In this document: positions 8,195-16,849 of the stretch, in pieces | Numbering within the stretch: the stretch's first letter is position 1 | Layout: every line of letters starts with the position of its first letter | Source: Planctomycetaceae bacterium | GTDB taxonomy: Bacteria; Planctomycetota; Planctomycetia; Pirellulales; Pirellulaceae | NCBI GenBank assembly: GCA_002702965.1 | Contig: PADE01000048.1 | Span: 3,802 to 32,091 of the forward strand | Length of the DNA stretch: 28,290 nt | Reading direction: 5' to 3' | Notes under the pieces: generated by a model | What the model saw: the letters and a program-made list of their open reading frames with translations, nothing else | What the model was told of the DNA's origin: nothing | Databases searched by the model: none | Translations under genes and position numbers: made by a program

Positions 8195-8546
8195 GGACCG
8201 TCTCCCATTTACGCGAAATCGCGGCTATTTTAGTCTCCCACACGAGGTCCCGCAATGTTGAGACGGAGCTCTGTGAAATTCCTGCGGGCGCCGTTCATCC
8301 GGCGCGGAGGGTCAAACCATTCAATCGGGTCCCAAATGGAGCCGGCCGAACGAGAATTTGCTCCAGGGAAATGATACGCTGAATGCCCGCTGCCAACGGG
8401 TACCGTCCGCAGAGAACGACTGATTCTGGACGGTCGACCCGAGTCGCATTGCGGATCGCGGGAGGCGGGACATCCCGAAGCAGAATGCGGGCGACTGACC
8501 TGCGGTCCCACCCATCCGGAATCATTTGAAGCGAGGGCGCTCAGCA
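8195..8546. other. Divergent intergenic region
   Basis: About 350 bases separate the divergently read DUF1549 and 1252-residue glycosidase-like genes, so promoters in both directions must lie here. The only repeat I can point to is a short CCCGCA/TGCGGG pair at 8249-8254 and 8283-8288, too weak to call an operator. I see no convincing sigma-70 hexamer pair and no small gene. Confidence 0.5.
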
Positions 8547-11500
8547 ATGATCCGCCACACACTGATTACCATCATCTGCTCCGCCGCCTGCGCAACACCC
8601 TGCGCGGCTGAATCGCCATGGAAACTGTCTGTCCGGGTGGACAAGGTCGTGTATCGACCTGGCGCGCCGGGTAACGCGAAGATCACGATCGCCGCGCCGG
8701 AGAACCACCGTGGCCCGCTTGTGGTGAAGGGCCGTCTGGAATACGGCCTCGATCAGCACGTCGACCTACCGGAATTAAAGATCGAGGGTGCTGAGTTCGA
8801 ACCACTTACCATGCCGTTCACCGCGCCCGCCGCTGCCTGGGGTTGTGCTCTTGTCGTAAAGCTCTTTCGCGAGGACACACTGGTCGCCAAATCCCAGGAC
8901 ATCTTTGCCGCAGGGACGGACCATTTTCGATTGGGACAACAAAATAATCATGGAGGCACGATCGCCAAGGAGGCGGTCCGATTGTTTCAGGGTGAGGACG
9001 GGTATTGGCCGACCAAGTGGCGCGATATGAAAGGCACCTGGCTTGAAATTTTCGGCGGTCTGCCGAGCGAAGTCTGTGGCCTGACCACCGATTGGGACCA
9101 GTGGGTCACCATGCAGGGCAAGTATCGCATGTCGAGGGACGGGATCCGCGCCTACACCACCGCCGCGCACCGTCTCGGCCTGACCGTGATGATGTACAAC
9201 AACGCCACCCCATCCGGATCGGTGGGAACCGCGTGGGGACGCAAGCACCCCGAATGGCTCTCCTACAACTACATGGGGGCCATGCGGGGCGACCTGCGGG
9301 TACAGGATATCGAGTCGCGAAAGGCCTGGCACCGGACCATGGCGCCGGAAGCAGAAATCTCGGCATTCGAACCGTTTTATCTCAACTTTGGTGACCGGAA
9401 ACTCGTCGAATTCGGCTGCGATCAGATGCTCGCTGCCTGCCGGGATTTCGGCTACGACGGCGTGCGCTTTGACGGGCATTGGATTCTCGGCGATGTCGCC
9501 GGGGGCCTCGGATACGACATGGCGGGTCACCGCCCCAACCGGGGCGAAAGTCCGGATGTGGTAAGCGCACGAATCCTCCGTCAGGTACGCGAGTACACGC
9601 GGCACAGGAAATCTGACTTCGCCATCGGCTTCAACTACGGCGACCACTATGAACGCGGCGGAGCGCGCAACCCTGCCGCCTACCGCATGGCATGCGCCGA
9701 CGGCGGCATGATCCTGTGGGAAGGGGCAACGTTCAACCACGCCTATTCCAACTGGCGAATCGGTGCGGCGAAACTCCGCGAGAACGCGCTTCGGGTCCAC
9801 CAGAACGGTGGGATCCATTACGGGCAAAACCATATGTCAAGCACCGATTCCTACCCGTGCAACGACTTCTCCCTGCGGTACTACTACATCACCAATTTCG
9901 CCGCGACCAGCCACATCTACAGTGGGGTCTATCCGGGACACCCGAAATATCGCCCCATTCAGGGACTCTACTACCGCTTTGCCCTGAGGTACGGCGACCT
10001 GTTGTATGCCGAGAATCTCCGCCCGGTCCAGGATCCCGGGAACCACCTCACGGTCAGAGCCGACGGTGGAAAAACTGCCGATCTCTGGTGGACACCTTAC
10101 ACGTACAAGCGACAGCTCAACGGGAAATACCAACTCATCACGCATCTCGTGAACATGCCGGCAGACGATGTCACCAAACAGAACTCGACCCCCGACAAGC
10201 AGCCTGTGCCACTGGCCAACGTGGCGGTTCAATTCGCAAAGCGACCGGATCGCGTCTTTCTTCTGGACCCCGAAGAAGAACCATGGTTGCGTCCGCTGGG
10301 AAGCGTCCCATCGTTGCAGATCCCCGAGCTGAAGTCCTGGAAGATCGTGGTCCAGGAATTCACGGGAACATGCGATGCCATCCCGGTCGAAGTCATTCCC
10401 GAGCTCTCGCTGCGGGGCAAAGACCGGGCGCCGGATGCCCGGGACGGTCGAATCGTCTTTCCGATCACACTGTTTCCAAGCGGAGCCATGTGTGCCCGCC
10501 TGGTCCAAGACGACAGGGCTCTGTTTGGTGTCGCGCTGCGGTGCCATCAAGCGGAGACACTCCAGCCGATTCATCGCGTGTTACAGGGGCCCAATCAATC
10601 GATGCCCAATACAGCGCCAGGACGACTGCGGGTCGTGTTCCGTTTAAAAGTCACTGACAACTCGCGGGCATCAACGGTTTGCACGTTGCAGGGCAGATTC
10701 GGCAGCCACGCCATTACCGCCGATGCGTTCGCTGAGCCCGGCACATTCCAGGAATTCTCGTACGAATACAACTTGCAGGAAGGCACCAGCAATTACGTCT
10801 ACATGGATTATCACGGTGGCACCGACCTATCGGTCGACGCGGTGGTGATCGAGCAACTCTCGGTCACTCCGGATCGTGACCTGTTCGCTCCCCAGAGCCT
10901 GAAGGTTACCGATCGGACACCGCGCCGCGGAAGCTCAAAAAAGGCACACATTCTCCGCGGGCTGTGGCACGATTTCTTTGGCTTCGACGAGGCGGCGCGA
11001 CGAGCCGCGATCGAATGCACCAGCTCTTGGGAGACGCTCTCGACCGATCATCCCATGATCCCGGTCGATTTTCCGGCCACCGTGGAAGCGTTGCTAGAAC
11101 ATGATCTGGTGGCGCTGTTGAACGTGTCCGCGGACTCCCTCAAGCCGGTTCGTCGCAAGCACCTCAGGGAATACGTCCTGCGCGGCGGAACACTTTTCGT
11201 GGGTGGGGGACCGCGCGCATTCGGCCACGGGGGATACGAAGCTACGTTTCTCGAAGAACTTCTACCGGTCCAGAGCGTGCGCTTCGACCTGAGCCGAGCG
11301 GAAGGGGAAACACAGCGCATCCAACCGGCAGCGGACGATCCGTTCACACGCGGTGTCTCGTTTGCGAAGCGTCCGCGCGTCGTCTATTACCACAAGGCCC
11401 GTGCGAAAACGGGCGCAGATGTGATCCTGAACACGCAGCATGCGCCGATCCTCACACGATGGAAGCTAGGACACGGCACCGTCTATGCGTTTACAGGGAC

Positions 11501-12305
11501 TCCTTGCGGTGACATCGAAGGTGGATTGGCCTGGTGGCAATGGGACGGCTGGGATGACATTTTGGACCGCATCCTCGCTGGTGCCAGCCCGGGAAAACAA
11601 CCGACGTACACTGCCGGGGTGGGCGGAGTTGTACCGCTCGCGGGAAAGATCGCGGGGACCGGAAACCTGACCCTCGTCGGTGGCAGTGGAAATGCGCTGT
11701 CGCCGCTTGAGAGTCAAGGAGTGCGCGCTACTGCGCAGGGCATCTCGTTTGGGTACGACCAGCCGCAGGGTGCGCAGGGAGTGCTCGCCTATCCAAAGGG
11801 ACTGATCAAGCCAGTTGGTTCGATCACCTTCAAGATCACCCCTGGCTGGGAGACCGAGCTCTCCGAGCTCGACCGTTCGGTCACTCTTTTCTCGACGCAA
11901 TCGGATGCGCACGGCGGAGTATTCCAGATCTATGTGTACGTGCATTCGAGTGAAAACTATGCCCTAGCCGTTCATGTGCATACGAATGAAATCGGCAATG
12001 AGACTCTCGTGGGCCACAGTGCGATGTACGCCATCAAACGCGCTCCGGTCGGCAGCGGCAACAGTCTGCTGAAGACGTCCATCTGGAAGAAGGGCACAAC
12101 CCGTACGATCCAAGTTGCCTGGTCCCCGTCCCAGCTGGTTGTCACCGAGAACGGCGAGACGATGGCCGTCAGTGATTTCGCGCCGGAAATGGATCTGAGT
12201 TCCTTTACCGGACCGCTGTATATCGGTTCCAGTCAATCCAAGCGGCTGTCGTGCGTGCGCTTGAAGGATATTGAAATCCGAGGGATCGAATTGGAGTCGA
12301 AGTGA
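8547..12305 (+). CDS. Very large secreted glycosidase-like protein (TIM barrel, GATase1-like and lectin-like domains)
   Basis: This 1252-residue protein starts at the ATG at 8547, with GAGGG at 8533-8537, and has a signal peptide of about 21 residues (ending CAA). Inferred domains are: an Ig-like N-terminal domain, about 25-120; a TIM-barrel-like region, about 130-480; a jelly-roll or carbohydrate-binding-like region, about 680-780; a Rossmann-like domain resembling ThuA/class I glutamine amidotransferase folds, about 800-1010 (HDLVALLNVSAD, REYVLRGGTLFVGGGPRAFG); and a C-terminal concanavalin/LamG-like domain, about 1050-1252. The barrel carries GYDGVRFDGHW at 302-312 (Asp304, Asp309) and DGGMILWEG at 385-393 (Glu392), candidate catalytic acids reminiscent of GH66 and other retaining barrel glycosidases; the family is not certain. 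The substrate is unknown, presumably an external polysaccharide. Its TGA overlaps a GTG that opens the next, broken propeller gene, suggesting coupled translation originally. Confidence 0.85.
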   Translation: MIRHTLITIICSAACATPCAAESPWKLSVRVDKVVYRPGAPGNAKITIAAPENHRGPLVVKGRLEYGLDQHVDLPELKIEGAEFEPLTMPFTAPAAAWGCALVVKLFREDTLVAKSQDIFAAGTDHFRLGQQNNHGGTIAKEAVRLFQGEDGYWPTKWRDMKGTWLEIFGGLPSEVCGLTTDWDQWVTMQGKYRMSRDGIRAYTTAAHRLGLTVMMYNNATPSGSVGTAWGRKHPEWLSYNYMGAMRGDLRVQDIESRKAWHRTMAPEAEISAFEPFYLNFGDRKLVEFGCDQMLAACRDFGYDGVRFDGHWILGDVAGGLGYDMAGHRPNRGESPDVVSARILRQVREYTRHRKSDFAIGFNYGDHYERGGARNPAAYRMACADGGMILWEGATFNHAYSNWRIGAAKLRENALRVHQNGGIHYGQNHMSSTDSYPCNDFSLRYYYITNFAATSHIYSGVYPGHPKYRPIQGLYYRFALRYGDLLYAENLRPVQDPGNHLTVRADGGKTADLWWTPYTYKRQLNGKYQLITHLVNMPADDVTKQNSTPDKQPVPLANVAVQFAKRPDRVFLLDPEEEPWLRPLGSVPSLQIPELKSWKIVVQEFTGTCDAIPVEVIPELSLRGKDRAPDARDGRIVFPITLFPSGAMCARLVQDDRALFGVALRCHQAETLQPIHRVLQGPNQSMPNTAPGRLRVVFRLKVTDNSRASTVCTLQGRFGSHAITADAFAEPGTFQEFSYEYNLQEGTSNYVYMDYHGGTDLSVDAVVIEQLSVTPDRDLFAPQSLKVTDRTPRRGSSKKAHILRGLWHDFFGFDEAARRAAIECTSSWETLSTDHPMIPVDFPATVEALLEHDLVALLNVSADSLKPVRRKHLREYVLRGGTLFVGGGPRAFGHGGYEATFLEELLPVQSVRFDLSRAEGETQRIQPAADDPFTRGVSFAKRPRVVYYHKARAKTGADVILNTQHAPILTRWKLGHGTVYAFTGTPCGDIEGGLAWWQWDGWDDILDRILAGASPGKQPTYTAGVGGVVPLAGKIAGTGNLTLVGGSGNALSPLESQGVRATAQGISFGYDQPQGAQGVLAYPKGLIKPVGSITFKITPGWETELSELDRSVTLFSTQSDAHGGVFQIYVYVHSSENYALAVHVHTNEIGNETLVGHSAMYAIKRAPVGSGNSLLKTSIWKKGTTRTIQVAWSPSQLVVTENGETMAVSDFAPEMDLSSFTGPLYIGSSQSKRLSCVRLKDIEIRGIELESK

Positions 12306-13112
12306 TACCTGAACCACTGTCAGAAACGCTTTTCCTCGATCGAGGTGATTGGCAGGTTGAGACCGACCGGCCTGTCATCGAGGGCGGGGTGTTTCTGGGT
12401 CAACCCGGCCGGGGACCGCATCCTATCCGCTCAGAACGACCAGCGGGGTGGGCTCTGCACGATCCAATGGTTCGGCATCGACAACGACCAGGTTCGGCAT
12501 TTGAACGAAGTGCACGTTGCGAAGCGTGTCGACACAGCACTCAGCGACACCACTTACATTCTTCGCATCACCCCAGACGGGAAGAGAGGTTTCATCTGCC
12601 AGAGAACGATCGGAAATGGCAGCGACTTCTGTAACGTGATGATTGCCGATCTGCCGTCGAAGCGACCCGCAATCACGGGCGTGATCAAGCAGGTGGGCGA
12701 TGGTTTGGAGAGCTTCGCATTTCACCCGAACGGAAACATGGCCGTCGCGACCTGCCTGGAAAACACCAAGAACAGCTTGGCGGTTCTCGATATCGCGTCA
12801 ACTCCTCCCCGATTGCTCTATCACCTCGATGCAGCCGGCATGAGTCAAGGCATCGAGTTCACTCCCGAGGGCGACAGGCTGTTTCTGGGTTCCTGCTCGA
12901 ATGGTCGCATCGAGGTCCATGACGTGGTGGGCGACTTCGGGCTGCGAAAGAACCCAAAGTTGATCAAGGTGGGATCGGGCCACAACAGTCTGTCGATTGG
13001 GTCGCGTTTTCACCACACGCGATCATTGCAGCAGGCCGATCCGCTTCAGGTCAGTCGCTGTCAACGGCGCGCACGATCTGAAACGCATACAACTTCGCAT
13101 ATCTCATCGTGA
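12302..13112 (+). pseudogene. Broken beta-propeller gene (YncE/WD40-like), frameshifted
   Basis: Two overlapping frames together encode a beta-propeller. The first opens with GTG at 12302, overlapping the previous stop as GTGA, and reads through LFLDRGDWQVETDRPVIEGG. At the GGGG run at 12386-12389 the meaningful reading moves by one base and continues CFWVNPAGDRILSAQND in the frame that ends at 13112. Omitting one G restores a continuous product. Blade-like repeats follow: ILRITPDGKRGFIC, ESFAFHPNGNMAVATC and GIEFTPEGDRLFLGSC. The similarity fades after GHNSLSIGSRF near base 13020. The last 30 or so residues are not propeller-like and run 62 bp into the convergent gene, so the natural stop is lost too. 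Only about 250 residues and four blades remain, with no signal peptide. Either this is a decayed intracellular propeller, or the G-run contains an assembly insertion. Function unknown. Confidence 0.6.
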
Positions 13113-14613
13113 ACTGTAACCGGATCGGTCGGTCGATGAAAGCGCTCAGATCCTCGGTATTTTTCCACGGAGGCCGCAGCGCCACGCCATCGGATCGGAT
13201 GGGGTCTGACTCGACAAGGACGTTTCCGTCGATGTCGAGAACCTTCACGGCGAGCATGCTCCCCTGCGAGGCGGATTGAGCTAAATCGGCGTCGGCATTG
13301 ACCTCGACATGCTGGCCGCGCAGAACAAATGGTTTGGTTGTGACGGTTCCCAATTTATGGCGGGCGTCGAGCGAGACAAAACCGTCCAGCCGCTGCACGT
13401 AGCGATGGATGCCGCTGGGAGTCCGCTTGCCGTACCAGGGTCCGTCGTGTGGGACATCAACCTCACAGCCGTACATCCAGAGCTGGTCGTTGACCCGCAC
13501 CATTCCCGGCCCCATGTAGCCGGAATACGCGAGCTGCGTGCCGACACGTTTGGCATTCGGATTGGGCGGTACATAGGACTGATGGAACCGGCGCTGCACA
13601 TGAATTCCATCACGGCTGGTGGCGAATTGTATCGTACACTCACCGGTGTCGTAGCGCATCAACGTCGGGAAAAACAGGTAAACCCCCGGTGCATAGGGAT
13701 AAATGGTCGCTGCCGAAACATAGATTCCACTTCCCCATGTGCCGCCAGGATCCTGTTCGTCCTCGGCCAGGATCTCGCTGAGCCCCGGTGGTGGCCGCCA
13801 ATCATCAGCCTGCTTGCGCGACGCCTGGGGAAATCGACGAAAGTCGTCCGACTCGGCACGGGCCACACGCCGCGACGGCCGTCCTATCCGCTTCCCGTTT
13901 TCGTCTCTCTGCCAGCAGTTGCTGCGCACATAAGCCACGTACTTCTTGATATGGGGGTCATAAAAGGCCACGTTCTGCGTATCGGTATCGCCCGGCATAA
14001 TGATGCCGTCCGGAGTATCGACGGATGTCCAGTGGATGCCGTCTGACGAAAGCGCACCGCTGATGGATGGATAGGGCCCTCGGGCGGCGACACGGTAAAA
14101 GTCCCCAAAAATCATCTTGTACTTTTCCGCCGGGCTGTGTGCGTGGGGATCAATGAATACATGATGGCCGTGTGCATAACCGCGATGTCCCAGCGCGATG
14201 ATATTGTTGTCTCTTGATCCCTCAAACTCGACTTGGTCCAACCGCGGCTTCTTCCAGTGGATGCCGTCCTTGGACACGGCGTAACAGAGGCGGCTCATCC
14301 AGTGGCCGGGGATCTGTTCGACGTAGCTCCAAACCTCATACCACATGCGAAAGTCGTCGCCTTCTTGAATGACGTTGACGAATCCTAGTCCCGCAGGAGC
14401 CCATGGATCGGTGGCGTGCAACACGCGCTCTGCCCGCTGAGCTGGATTCAGCGTGAATTCGACCTCGCTGACTGTCTGGACCATCTGTTCGTCGATGAAC
14501 AACTGCTTCGCTCCACCAATCTCTCGTGGCGGGGTAGCAACGGCCATTGAAACTAGCCAGCCGCCCCACGCAACGCAGAACAAGGCTCGGTGGAAAAGTT
14601 TTGGCAGGTTCAT
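13051..14613 (-). CDS. Secreted five-bladed-propeller glycosidase-like protein (GH32/GH43 clan-like)
   Basis: This 520-residue exported protein starts at the ATG at 14613 rather than at upstream in-frame codons, because AAGGA lies about 10 bases before it and a signal peptide of about 26 residues follows (MNLPKLFHRALFCVAWGGWL, cut near AVA). The mature part opens with KQLFIDEQMV and has the repeated pattern of planctomycete proteins annotated as GH32/GH43-like: FRMWYEVW, CYAVSKDGIHWKKP, LDQVEFEGSRDNNI, HHVFIDP, KYKMIFGDF, GALSSDGIHW and DTQNVAFYDPHIKKYVAYVR. The C-terminal 120 residues look like a beta-sandwich (GTVTTKPFVLRGQHVEVNAD, PIRLQFTMRYAKLYAFQI). The catalytic acids are not obvious from sequence alone and the substrate is unknown. 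It is divergent from the sulfatase gene across a 382-base region, and its 3' end overlaps the broken propeller. Confidence 0.85.
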   Translation of the reverse strand: MNLPKLFHRALFCVAWGGWLVSMAVATPPREIGGAKQLFIDEQMVQTVSEVEFTLNPAQRAERVLHATDPWAPAGLGFVNVIQEGDDFRMWYEVWSYVEQIPGHWMSRLCYAVSKDGIHWKKPRLDQVEFEGSRDNNIIALGHRGYAHGHHVFIDPHAHSPAEKYKMIFGDFYRVAARGPYPSISGALSSDGIHWTSVDTPDGIIMPGDTDTQNVAFYDPHIKKYVAYVRSNCWQRDENGKRIGRPSRRVARAESDDFRRFPQASRKQADDWRPPPGLSEILAEDEQDPGGTWGSGIYVSAATIYPYAPGVYLFFPTLMRYDTGECTIQFATSRDGIHVQRRFHQSYVPPNPNAKRVGTQLAYSGYMGPGMVRVNDQLWMYGCEVDVPHDGPWYGKRTPSGIHRYVQRLDGFVSLDARHKLGTVTTKPFVLRGQHVEVNADADLAQSASQGSMLAVKVLDIDGNVLVESDPIRSDGVALRPPWKNTEDLSAFIDRPIRLQFTMRYAKLYAFQIVRAVDSD

Positions 14614-14995
14614 CGTGGTCGCATCCTTGGGAAGTAGGTTCGGTCGCCGGGAACCGGGCGGGCGCGCCGTCGGTATCACACCCGGGTGGCAATTGCGCGC
14701 CGCGGGTTGCGATGATTCTCAAATCGCGACAGCCCCTTGTCAATTCGTAAAACGGCTGTCGGAGCTATCGGCGCACCCCACCGCCGGGAGCCACGTGCTG
14801 CGGAACGTCTCAGCTGAGCTCCGTTTCGCGCGAGACGTTACGGGGAACCAACTGCGGGGGATGTGGCGACGGGGTGCACATCGCAACTCGTTCGATTGAC
14901 GAACGACTGCTGGCCCGGTAAGAACTCGGAGTGCCGGCTCATCAGAGGCGGCGTGAACAATCCGGGATGCACACGATTCGAGGAGCGTTTGACCT
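14614..14995. other. Divergent intergenic region between the propeller-glycosidase and sulfatase genes
   Basis: The region must contain both promoters. The clearest element is the 8-bp perfect inverted repeat at 14727-14761 (separate entry). I see no gene and no confident -35/-10 pair. Confidence 0.5.
14727..14761. promoter_or_regulatory. Inverted repeat, possible operator or RNA hairpin
   Basis: CGACAGCC at 14727-14734 and GGCTGTCG at 14754-14761 are perfect reverse complements with a 19-base spacer. It lies in the divergent intergenic region, roughly 115 bases upstream of the reverse gene start and 235 upstream of the sulfatase start. A dimeric regulator binding both arms or a 5' leader hairpin would both fit. 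There is no T-run, so a terminator is unlikely. Function is inferred from position only. Confidence 0.3.
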
Positions 14996-16504
14996 ATGAG
15001 GACGTTCGCCACTTCAGCCTGGACCGCGCTGCTGGTTTTTGGCAGCGCCGCTTCGGCGGTCAGCGAAAGGCCAAATATTCTGTTGTGCATTTCGGACGAT
15101 CAGTCTTACGCGCACACCGGCGCCAACGGCGACCCCGTTGTCCAGACCCCGGCCTTTGATCGCATTGCCAGAGAAGGGCTACGGTTCGTCCATGCTTTCT
15201 GCGACGCGCCCACCTGCAGTCCATCGCGAAGCGCCATTCTGACCGGACAACCGATCTGGCGGTTGGAAGAGGCGGGTAACCTGCACAGCACGCTGCCGGC
15301 GAAATTTGTCACCTACACCGACTTGCTTCAAGGCGCCGGCTATTTCGTGGGGTACACCGGAAAAGGCTGGAGTCCGGGCAGACTCCAGCCCGGAGGTCGT
15401 ACGGTCAACCCGGCGGGTCCAGCGTTTTCCAGAAAGAAGCGGAAGCCGCCTTTCAAGGCGATGTCGAACAAGGACTATGCGGGTAACTTTGAGGATTTCT
15501 TGGGCCAGGTGCCCGCGGGCCAACCGTTCTGTTTCTGGTTGGGCACCCACGAACCGCATCGCGGTTTCGAGAGAGGAGCGGGAGGACGGACCGGAAAAGA
15601 CCCCGCCAAGGTCAAAGTACCGCCGATTTTTCCGGACCACGAGATCGTTCGAAACGATATTCTGGATTACTTGGTGGAAGTCGAACACTTCGATCAGATG
15701 GTGGCTCGAGCGCTGGCGGCGCTGGAGCGGGCGGGGCAGCTGGATGACACGCTGGTCGTGATCACGAGTGATCACGGGATGCCATTTCCCCGAGCCAAGG
15801 CGAGTTTGTACGATGCCGGTTCGCGCGTACCTTTGGCCATTCGTTGGCCTCAAGGGATCAAGCATCCCGGTCGCGAGGTCGACGCATTCATCAACCTGAG
15901 CGACCTGGCTCCGACTTTCCTACAAGCGGCCGGCTTGAAACCGCCGCCGATGATGACCGCCCGCAGTATGAGCGACATCCTGAACGGGAACGAAGTCCGA
16001 GAACGCGAATCGGCTTACATCGCAATGGAACGTCACGACGGTTGTCGCAAAGGCGGGAAAGGCTATCCCTGTCGGGCGATCCGTACCGCGGATCACCTCT
16101 ACATCTACAACTTCGAGCCCACCCGTTGGCCGGCTGGTTCTCCAGATCCTGCGGTCTGTGCTCGACGGATTCCCTTCGGCGAAATCGACATGTCGCCGAC
16201 AAAAACGTACCTCATGGAGCACCGCAATGAACAGGGTGTGGCCCGATTAGCGCATCTTGCCTTCGGCATTCGACCGGCTGAGGAACTGTACGATCTCGGA
16301 AATGACCCCGACCAGCTACGCAACCTGGCGGGCACCATTGAAATCGAGGAAGTCCGGCAATCGCTTCGGCGGCAATTATTCGCTCATTTGAAGAACACCA
16401 AAGATCCGCGCGTCACAGGTGGCCCCATTCAATGGGACTATTACCCGTACTATGGATGGATTCACCCAAAAACGACCGGGTGGTCGGTCGAAGCCAGAGA
16501 ATGA
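14996..16504 (+). CDS. Secreted type I sulfatase (heparan-N-sulfatase-like)
   Basis: This 502-residue formylglycine-dependent sulfatase would hydrolyse sulfate esters or sulfamates on an external polysaccharide. The ATG at 14996 follows AGGAG at 14981-14985, and a signal peptide of about 21 residues precedes RPNILLCISDDQ, whose Asp34-Asp35 bind the active-site calcium. The modification motif is Cys74-Ser-Pro-Ser-Arg, in which the cysteine must be oxidised to formylglycine. ITSDHG places further metal ligands at Asp259-His260, and Lys268 in the following KASLYDAG is the usual substrate-binding lysine. AEELYDLGNDPDQLRNLA near the C-terminus is typical of the family. The lineup (SAILTGQ, ELYDL block, short C-terminus) is closest to the heparan N-sulfatase-like group; this is an inference. 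The maturase must be encoded elsewhere, as the SUMF1-domain protein in this window lacks a canonical cysteine. Confidence 0.93.
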   Translation: MRTFATSAWTALLVFGSAASAVSERPNILLCISDDQSYAHTGANGDPVVQTPAFDRIAREGLRFVHAFCDAPTCSPSRSAILTGQPIWRLEEAGNLHSTLPAKFVTYTDLLQGAGYFVGYTGKGWSPGRLQPGGRTVNPAGPAFSRKKRKPPFKAMSNKDYAGNFEDFLGQVPAGQPFCFWLGTHEPHRGFERGAGGRTGKDPAKVKVPPIFPDHEIVRNDILDYLVEVEHFDQMVARALAALERAGQLDDTLVVITSDHGMPFPRAKASLYDAGSRVPLAIRWPQGIKHPGREVDAFINLSDLAPTFLQAAGLKPPPMMTARSMSDILNGNEVRERESAYIAMERHDGCRKGGKGYPCRAIRTADHLYIYNFEPTRWPAGSPDPAVCARRIPFGEIDMSPTKTYLMEHRNEQGVARLAHLAFGIRPAEELYDLGNDPDQLRNLAGTIEIEEVRQSLRRQLFAHLKNTKDPRVTGGPIQWDYYPYYGWIHPKTTGWSVEARE

Positions 16505-16849
16505 ACGGGCGGCGTCGCGGTCTTCGGTTGACTCCCGGACGTCGAAGTGATTTCACCTGTTGGGCGAGGATTTCTTCAGTTCGTCCACGCCTGCAAAACT
16601 CCAGCAACCAGACCCCAACGCACGCGCTGCGACCTGGGCCGCCGCAAGTTGCCGGAGAGTGTCTACTCCGATTTGAACGTACAACTCGTCAGGAGTCTGT
16701 CCCGGAAACGCCGAGTGTGGCAGGTGGGTAGCCGGGTAGATCGTGTGGGCGGCTCTGGCAGAAGTACCGGCGGGTGGTTTTCAACACCTCTGCCGCAGCT
16801 CAGCGGGGGTTTACGATTCAGTCGCTAAGCGGGCGTCGGGAGCGTGTCG
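16505..16849. other. Intergenic stretch between two converging genes
   Basis: About 345 bases lie between the sulfatase stop and the stop of the reverse Asp-box protein. Open frames in it have no ribosome binding site and no recognisable motif. I see no T-tailed hairpin that would serve as a terminator. Nothing else is supported. Confidence 0.5.

Noticed and set aside
8775..9833. 352-codon reverse frame
   Set aside because: It is antisense to the large glycosidase-like gene, a codon-bias shadow.
16547..16828. Small forward gene after the sulfatase
   Set aside because: No ribosome binding site or recognisable motif; the composition is Arg/Ser-rich like other chance frames here.
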